From Aurantiochytrium sp. KH105 (lineage: Eukaryota > Sar > Bigyra > Thraustochytrida > Thraustochytriidae): a stretch of DNA of 64,000 nucleotides. Both the position numbers and the translations under genes were made by a program. The notes under the pieces are model-generated. The model saw only the letters and a program-made list of their open reading frames with translations, ran no database searches and was not told the origin of the DNA. Positions within the stretch are counted from its first letter, which is position 1; the number at the start of each line of letters is the position of its first letter. The stretch spans positions 248,001 through 312,000 of the forward strand of contig BGKB01000029.1 of NCBI GenBank assembly GCA_003116975.1. Reading direction: 5' to 3'. Below, piece by piece: positions 57,308 to 64,000 of the stretch.

Positions 57308-59619
57308 ACTATCATCAACACTCATGCTTTCTTCTCTCCGTACTCTGATTGCAAGGGGTCCTCTGCGACTGGGAGCTGCCTCGCTCGTGCGAAAGCGAGC
57401 ACTCTCCTGTTATTGGAGCGTACGGGCTGCTCTTGGCTACCTTAGCGTACCGCTGCGGCGTCGGATCTCGTCTTAGTTGCCGCGTTAAGGCGCGCAAGTG
57501 ATGAATGATCTTGTCTTGTTCGTCTTTTTTCCGCTTCTAATTCTCTTTGCAAAAGCTTCGCAAAAGACGGGCGTTCTCCTGGCTGAATGATGGGCTTATC
57601 GTAACGATGAATCTAAAGTTGCTGCCTGTTCTTTGTGCATGTGCTCTTAGCACTGCAGTTTTTTGCTTTTCTCTCTGCGGTCTTTATCTGTATGCGTGGA
57701 AATCAATGGCGAGATGGAGCGAGACGAGGTGATATGATGAAAGTTTTGAGAGGAGGGGAAGCGAGTCAAAGCATCCCAAGTCGATTGCTCTTCAATGTCT
57801 TCTCTCGACTTTCTTTGCTAAAAACGTTCTTTTGCTCGAGAAAGAGTTCCGGGGAAACCTTGTTATTCATTCTTTCTCGCTTGAGCGCTATCGTTGTTAC
57901 AGCAGAGTAGCAAAAGCTGAATTTCCTCCATGGCTGTGAAGAATCCGCAGAGACTACTTTTCTTGCCTTTGTGAAGAAATGCCCAGCACTCTGTTTCATT
58001 TCTTTCCTTCACCCTTTTCTTTTCTCATTGTGATGCAACTCTTCCTTTGGCACCCTCATTGTGTTGAAAATTGAGATCGATCAGTTGGAAAGAGCTTGCC
58101 CGAAAAGTTGCTCACTAGGTTGCTTGCTTGTGGTAAAAAAAAATCAAAACAGATGGAACTCGGGTCGCTTCGGACGGACTCGCGACAGACCAACGAACGA
58201 GCAGAGCCGAGCGCAATCGAGTGCGCCAAGAGCTCTAGTCTTGATCGATGAGAAGTCGTCCGTACCTGCCCTGCAAGGCCCGTTTTAAAAGAGGGTATAC
58301 CAAGGAGAAGCAGCTTGAACTTTGCACGCATTTTTTCACGAATGCACGTATTGTATCAGCAATCGGGGCGCGTGACAGCCAGGGGAGTGGCGTTCGCACC
58401 AGGCCGTGAGACGGTTAGTGTGATCTCGTCTCGGAAGATTTGTGACAAAGGGGGCAAAAGGAAATCCGAAAAGAAGCTTCTCTTTACATTAGGCGTTGAC
58501 GCCATGATTGCAGCGCTTCTGTCGTCGACCTCAAGAGTTGGCTGGCGATGTAGGAAAGGAGGATGGTTTTAGGTCTTCAAACTTTCTCTCTCTTAGCAAG
58601 GAACTGTTTTCATGGAGTGGGAGAACAAAACTAGCACGTGCTTGATGGCCGGCCCTCGGGCAATATGCATACTACTATTTTCCGTGACCCAAGAAGCCAA
58701 TCATTCTTATTCCTTTGTGATATGTTTTTTCTCTTGCATAGGCAACAAGCATTACGTCCCACGATGACAGTCCGAAAGCAGTTTCCTACGCCTCTGGCCA
58801 ACTCCACTCACGTGCCGGAGTAGGCCGGTCCCGCATCATTTCGCTCGGCATTTCTGGCCGTTCGGTTCTCCCCTCCCTTCTGCGTTTCGACACGCGCGTG
58901 CGAGCTGGGAGGTTGCGTCTCTGCCATTGGCGAGCACGAGGATGTTAAGGACTCCAGGCTTAGGGACGCTTGGCATGGCGATGAACATCATCAACCATCA
59001 ACCATCAACCATCAACCACTCAATGATATGTGGTCACTTCACTGTCGTATTACCAGCAATACAATGCGCGCCCACTCGGATGAGGCCGATCGCCTCTCGT
59101 CACTGGGCCCCGCAGCGCGCCATGGAGGAGACACATTGTGTTCGTCCCTGGAATTCGGCGGCGTCTTTGACCACGCGCGGCTCCCGAGGGAGCGCCGGCA
59201 CGATCTCGGCAGCGCGAGGCGCGGACGGACGCTTTCTACTGCTTGGGGCCAGGGCATCGGCGAGGCACGGTGTCAAGATTCCCGTGCCGCTTGTTCCCTC
59301 GCTGTTGCTTGCTTGCATCTCAAGACAGGTCTCCTTCTCTTTCCATGTGACTGGTTGGCCGAAAGAAACGAGCACTCAGAGCAATGTCACAGCTGGAGCA
59401 GAAATCGCAAGCACCGGGACGACTTGCTTGCTTCTTGCAACTTGCGTCGTGCACGCGGCAGTGGACGTTCGCTGATCGGCCACAAACGTGGGTGGTGGCT
59501 GCGTGCATCTGACCCTGGGTGCGGTGGACGGACTGCGTCGCAACGCAGTCCGGCCACCGCCGGGCGCGCAAGTAGACCCGAAACTGAACAAAGGCCGTTT
59601 GACTCATCGCGCAAACGAT
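57308..59619. other. Long intergenic region without a supported gene
   Basis: In this 2.3-kb region the first part (57480-58650) is AT-rich and broken by stops in all frames. The second part (58900-59600) is GC-rich, with ORFs of 180-225 residues in overlapping frames and no protein-like pattern. An ATCAACC tandem repeat lies at 58989-59016. A multi-exon gene or a noncoding RNA cannot be excluded, but I see no positive evidence. Confidence 0.5.
58989..59016 (+). repeat. (ATCAACC)n heptanucleotide repeat
   Basis: Four consecutive ATCAACC units lie in otherwise unassigned sequence. Confidence 0.9.
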
Positions 59620-61143
59620 ATGTGCTCTTCGTCCTCCCCGTCTCCGTTATCATGGGCAGAACCGCAGCCAAAACCTCGTGCACGTCGGCAAGGGTACCCG
59701 AGTAGATCAACAGGTAGCAGCAGCAGCAGCAGCAGTAGTAGTAGCAGCAGCAGTAGTAGTAGTAGTAGCAGCAGCAACAGCAGCAGCTGCAGCAGCAATG
59801 GTGTCGGCAATGATGGTCATGGCGACGACCACTTTCAGCTACATTGGCAAGGAGATGATGGGCGAGGCGCAAGTGCGCAAATGAATACAGACGCATTAGC
59901 ATGGCCAGCGGGACCTTTGTCAGCCAACAGTGAATCGTTCTTCAAGCCACCCTTTTCGTCCTCAACATCCTCATCGATACCGCCACCATCACCTCACGCA
60001 CCATCACCATCGCCTGTACCCATCAGGCCAGTCTATACACCATTTCCATCATCAACATTGGCGGCACAAAGTGCATTTCCTTCGTTCAAGCCAATGAGGT
60101 CATCGCGACAGGTGTCGTACATGAACAAGAGTGCGAAATCCATCAGAAAAACTGCCAGGTCGTCTTCAGCGTCAACAACAGAAGCAGCAGCAGCAACAGC
60201 AGGAGCAGCCTCGTACTCATCGTCCATGCCGGCGGATCAAGCCGTGGTCTCTGTCACCAAGACAACTGCCGTCGCGGATGACAAGGACTCGAGTTTTCTC
60301 TTGGACACCGTCGAGGAAGACCTCGACACAGGAGCGTGGACGCCACGAGTAAAACGACGTCTTGGGGAAGACGAGTTCATCCAGTTCGGGTCCATGACGG
60401 CAAGACCAAGGGAAGACGTCGAGCCTCCGCAGGCACCTTGTGAGCGAGAAAACGTCCGCAACGACAGTGAGGAGGATTCGATTGCGTTGCAAGCCGTAAT
60501 GTCGCGGATCTCCGCGCAGGCGCGCGCCGCAGAAAATGCCGCAAACCAAGGCGATCCTTCGCAGGTTTGGCGCGACCAAGATGAAGCCGAAGGCATTGCC
60601 TCGCTGTCGAAGGGAATGAAGTTGTCCGTGAAGGACTCGTTTTGGTTTCTCGACACACTCGAAGACTATCACCTGTCACGTCTGGGACCCGAGGACCGCA
60701 GATATCTGGAGGGTCTGAGCCTCCGGGACAAAGCAAAACACCGTAACGCAGTGCTCTTCGAGGACGATGAGGACTTTATTTTGCGTCGTAGGGAGGACAA
60801 GCTACGTTTTGACGCTCAAGCCTTTCAAGAAAGCACGTGCAGCGACAGTCGCGTGTACCTGATCCAGCAAGCAACCTTGGCAGTGATGCTGGCGTATGCG
60901 AAGAGCCTCTTGCACGCGCCAGCAAAGAGCTGCATTTGGTCATCGCTCATGTACCGTGTGGCGCACCATTTACAGCGCAGCGGATTCACGGACGTGAGTA
61001 TTGCGGAACATGTGCGTGGCGTCAAGCACAAGGAGGCAACGCTGCTACTGCAGGGGTACCACATTTCGCGTTCAAACTTTTCCAAGCTTTGCAGACAACT
61101 TTTGCGCAAGGAAGTCGCGGTCTTGCATCTTAATCAACCCTAG
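59620..61143 (+). CDS. Unrecognised protein with poly-Ser N-terminus
   Basis: The frame opens at 59488, but Met at 59620 (MCSSSSPSPLSWAEPQ) is a better start; 507 residues follow. The N-terminal 230 residues are low complexity, with about 30 Ser codons in an AGC/AGT mixture at 59712-59790, then Ser/Pro-rich sequence. From about residue 220 the protein looks folded: DSSFLLDTVEEDLDTGAWTP is echoed later by SFWFLDTLEDYHLSRLGPED, followed by a helical C-terminus (YLIQQATLAVMLAYAKSLLH, SSLMYRVAHHLQRSGFTDVS, ISRSNFSKLCRQLLRKEVAV). I do not recognise the family. The mixed AGC/AGT codons suggest the Ser run is maintained as protein. Confidence 0.55.
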   Translation: MCSSSSPSPLSWAEPQPKPRARRQGYPSRSTGSSSSSSSSSSSSSSSSSSSSNSSSCSSNGVGNDGHGDDHFQLHWQGDDGRGASAQMNTDALAWPAGPLSANSESFFKPPFSSSTSSSIPPPSPHAPSPSPVPIRPVYTPFPSSTLAAQSAFPSFKPMRSSRQVSYMNKSAKSIRKTARSSSASTTEAAAATAGAASYSSSMPADQAVVSVTKTTAVADDKDSSFLLDTVEEDLDTGAWTPRVKRRLGEDEFIQFGSMTARPREDVEPPQAPCERENVRNDSEEDSIALQAVMSRISAQARAAENAANQGDPSQVWRDQDEAEGIASLSKGMKLSVKDSFWFLDTLEDYHLSRLGPEDRRYLEGLSLRDKAKHRNAVLFEDDEDFILRRREDKLRFDAQAFQESTCSDSRVYLIQQATLAVMLAYAKSLLHAPAKSCIWSSLMYRVAHHLQRSGFTDVSIAEHVRGVKHKEATLLLQGYHISRSNFSKLCRQLLRKEVAVLHLNQP

Positions 61144-64000
61144 CTGGAATAGGAAACGGTGGAGGCACAGGCTGCTGATCTCGCGCTATTCAACGTTATA
61201 TTATTTTTATCATTATTGACACTCACCGAGCCGCGAGCGGAAAGACGTAGGCTTGCCCGACCTTGCATTTTGCGCCATTCTTCTTGCGTCTTTTTCGCAA
61301 CGGCCTCGGGGGGTGCATGCATGGCATGACTCAGTGGGCGCAAATTCTCCTTCGAGGGAAACTGGATATTTACTTTTGACCCCCCATCAATTTATTCCAA
61401 ATTCCAGCTGCCCGTGATCTTCGTTCGTTCGTTCGTTCGGTCGGTCGGTCGGTCGGTTTGTCTTGTCTTACTTGCTTTTTGGTTTTTTGGTTGCCAGGAC
61501 CCAGGCTGCAGAGGAGAGCACGAGGTCGTTTCCCGATCCCGCCGAAGGACGAGCTGCAAGACGGGCTGGACTGGCTCCGAGTCGCTTGCGTAGACGCACG
61601 ATCTGCGGGCCTCGCCTCACCCACGTTCTCCGCGCTGGGTCGCCGGATCACTTGGCGTCGAGGGCTACGCAATGGTCGCGCTTCTTCCACCCGCGAGCGC
61701 GAGATGCCCCGTCTCTCTGACGGTCTCGCCCACAGGAACGCAATGCGCGGCAGCGGGTCATGACGCCTTCCGGGCTCTCATGACCAAAACGAAAGACCGA
61801 AGATGGCCGGCCGGCCGGTCAGTCAGTCATTCTGCCGTCGTCCCCGCCAGCGGCCAGCTCCTGCTAGCTGCACCCATCGCGAGGCTGCCGCAGTCGCAGC
61901 CGCGGCTGTAGCTGCTGCAACTGGCCGCTGGATCGCGATGACGAACGGACGGACGGTCCACCGGCTCCGAGGGGCGGGTTTCATGAGCCAGCAGCCCTCA
62001 GTAAGCAGTGCAGTGCAGCCTCGGTGCGAGCTGCAGCTGCAGCTGGCTGGCGGAGCAAGCTGGCTGGACTGGACGCCGTTGCACGCGCGGTCTTTCCTCT
62101 TCGCGTTCGCGTGCAGCGCGTCCCGTCCCATCCAACATGTGCTGGCATGACTTGCGTAACTCGCCCCGCCACGCGCGAAACAGAAACACACGGCTTGACG
62201 CGAAGCTCCCCGGATGGCGCTTGACGGGCCGTGCGCGGCAGCGTCCCAAACTCGCTCGCTCACCGTCGCTGGTCGTGGCTTCGCGGCCCAGCGGGCCAGC
62301 GTGGCCGCCGAGGACCCCCGCCCGACTCAGCCATCGTTCTCGCCCGGGGCGACGAGACTGAAGGTAGTCGGAGCGAGCGAGGGAGGGCGCGTCCAGGCTT
62401 GGCGCGGTCGGCGCGGTCGGCGCGGCTGGAGCTCCGCGCGGCCGCCTGCCGCGAAGAACTTGAGATGGATCGGCAGAAGGTCGTTCGTTCGCCAACGAAG
62501 ACGAACCCCGAAGCCAGCACGTGCAGCCGCCGCAACGCACTTTCACTTCTGCGCAACCCCAATTCCGGCGAAGACCAGCGCGCGCGTAAAGTTCTGCGGC
62601 AACCCCCTCTCGGAGGCTGGGGTCCACGCCCAGGCTGAAGGCGCGGGGGTCACCACGCGAGTACAGGGCGAGCCAGTTCGGGTGCGGGGGAGAGAGAGAG
62701 AGAGCGGCGGGCGACGCGTCTTCGAGGCCCTCGCGCCGCTCCGCTCTCCAGGCGCGGGCTCGCGGCGCGCGCGCGTGCGCTTTCGTGTACACGCCGGGTA
62801 CGCGCAGGCCTCGCCGCCCCCCCTTCCCCTCCCCCTCGCCTGCCGCGCCTCGCGCCCCGGCGAAGAGAGCCTGCGGCGAGGCTGGAATCTTGCGATTCTG
62901 GCCTCATGCCTCGCGTCCCGTGCCGAGGACGCCCGGAGCGGTGCAGGCCGGGGCTGAATGGATGGCGACGTGTGGCGACGCGGCGCGAGCAGCGACGAGC
63001 CTGCAGCGGCGGCGGTTCTGCGCGCGAGGCGAGCCTGCAGCGACGGCGGGCGTGGCGGGATTCAAATTTCGAAATTCTCCGCTCAACATCCAGATGATCT
63101 ATCATTCGTTCCTTCACAAACTCCGGCAGAATTCAAACGCCCAAGACCGTCTCGAGCACGGCGAGCGGGGACGCCATTCTCGCCGCGGTATATACTACAT
63201 CCATCCATCCGTCCCTTTATCCAACCATCCATTTATCCAACCATCCTGCACGTGCATCGCGGAGGGCTCCGCCGCAGCCAGCACAGCGAGCCGTCATCTC
63301 CGGGCGACAGTTTCGGCAGCTCGAGGTAGCCAGTACCAGCCAGGGCGTCGGAACTAGCGAACCATCAACAGCCAGCCAGCGCGAACCGCTTGGGCGTGGC
63401 TGGCGGCGAGGAGCGACGTCTGCGACCGATTCCGATTGCTGGCGGGTTGGCTGTGCACAGCCGGAGCGTTTGCGCGAAGCTTGGGACCGAGAGCTCGCAC
63501 GCTCGCTCACCGTCAGTGCCAGCAGGACATCTTCTTTCTTTCTTTCATCCTTCTTCTTCCGGCTTCTTCTTCTTCTTTTGCTGGCTTGCTTGCGTGCGTG
63601 CTTGCTGGCTCCACAAACTCAATAGCATCAAGCACCAACGTTGGCACGGCCAAGAGCAGCAGCAGCACGCGGTGCTGCTCTACATACACACTATCCTGCG
63701 CTGCTCTGTGCCGCTTCAGACACTCAAGGCGAAAGAAACTTGCGCACAAGAAGAAGACCCGCGTCCCTTCTTCTTCGTCTTCACGCGCCCAGGGACGCAG
63801 GCAATTATTCATCCAGGACAGGACGCCGTCGGCGCTGCAGAGGGCGTCGCGATCGTCGCGATCACGGCTAGCGAGCGAAGGTGGCTGAGAACTTACTTGC
63901 GTGCTGGCGCGGCCAGCTGCAGCTTGCAGCTCCTTGACCGGCCGCCATCGTCTGTTCGCCTGGTCAATCAATCAATCAGTTGTCTCACTTTCCTCTCCTT
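61144..64000. other. Terminal region without a supported gene
   Basis: The region is GC-rich, with long overlapping ORFs on both strands that read as low-complexity Arg/Ala/Pro sequence. Simple repeats: (CGTT/CGGT) at 61420-61458, (GA)n at 62692-62702, and (ATCC)-type units at 63200-63246. A possible minus-strand exon near 61240-61320 (MHAPPEAVAKKTQEEWRKMQ, followed by GTGAGT) is too short to support alone. The next gene may start beyond 64000. Confidence 0.5.
61420..61458 (+). repeat. (TTCG)n/(GTCG)n tetranucleotide repeat
   Basis: TTCGTTCGTTCGTTCG passes directly into GTCGGTCGGTCGGTCGG, as if one repeat mutated into the other. Confidence 0.9.

Noticed and set aside
58927-59705. Overlapping plus-strand ORFs of 180-225 residues
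   Set aside because: Different frames compete and none shows domain-like or composition-consistent protein sequence.
61140-61343. Possible minus-strand exon ending at GTGAGT
   Set aside because: The short protein-like stretch has no partner exon or recognisable domain, and the downstream space is taken by the plus-strand gene.
1-64000. tRNA, rRNA or CRISPR features
   Set aside because: I looked by eye for GGTTCGANNCC B-box patterns and regularly spaced repeats and found none outside coding context; a covariance-model scan would be decisive.

Overview
The window is a gene-dense stretch of a draft eukaryotic nuclear genome. Intergenic gaps are short, and genes occur on both strands in head-to-head and tail-to-tail pairs. 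Introns are few and small (about 95-200 bp, GT-AG). Coding DNA is GC-rich and many proteins carry acidic, serine or glutamate runs. One ambiguous base (N at 11793) shows that it is an assembly. The gene set (TRPM-like channel with Nudix-like N-terminal modules, glucuronokinase fusion, Crinkler-like kinase, SYLF-WW-SH3 protein) fits a stramenopile, most likely a thraustochytrid/labyrinthulomycete. That assignment is inference; no marker gene proves it.

Layout. 75-5821 (-): TRPM-like cation channel in two exons. 6722-8839 (-): nucleotidyltransferase-glucuronokinase fusion. 9150-12561 (+): EF-hand/coiled-coil/IQ protein broken by a probable assembly error. 12712-14109 (-): protein with BTB-like and cytochrome b5 domains. 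14341-14771: 175-bp tandem repeat. 14803-15648 (+): SKA1 kinetochore protein. 15797-16263 (-): COX6A-like subunit with one intron. 16751-17230 (-): doubtful hydrophobic ORF. 17405-20648 (+): FERM-coiled-coil-IQ-proline-rich protein whose first exon is only 24 codons. 20878-21236 (-): 82-residue two-helix membrane protein in two exons.

21627-26462 is the most unusual part. Two direct copies of a repeat of about 470 bp enclose a frameshifted ORF (+) and a 770-residue Crinkler/FunK1-like protein (-) with a PD-(D/E)XK-like motif and a C-terminal kinase-like domain. The right copy lies in the upstream region of the SYLF-WW-SH3 gene (26898-28217, +).

28273-29472 (-): TPR-like helical protein. 30106-32775 (-): WEE1 kinase with an enlarged activation segment. 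34572-41537 (+): a 2321-residue protein with 16 Tudor-like repeats followed by EF-hands. 41777-43549 (-): acidic coiled-coil protein with a long Glu run. 43828-46170 (+): MRD1/RBM19 rRNA-processing protein. 46673-47752 (-): WD40 protein resembling MEP50/WDR77. 48710-49813 (+): 3-beta-HSD/sterol decarboxylase family enzyme. 50489-52111 (+): CUE-domain protein. 52562-56635 (+): type I membrane protein with Cys-rich/TSP1-like ectodomain and cytoplasmic PH domain. 57038-57307 (+): complex I 21-kDa-type subunit. 59620-61143 (+): unrecognised Ser-rich protein. 61144-64000: nothing supported.

There is no operon logic. Cell-cycle and growth genes (WEE1, SKA1, MRD1, possibly MEP50) and respiratory subunits (COX6A, complex I) are simply neighbours. 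No tRNA, rRNA or CRISPR array was seen by eye.
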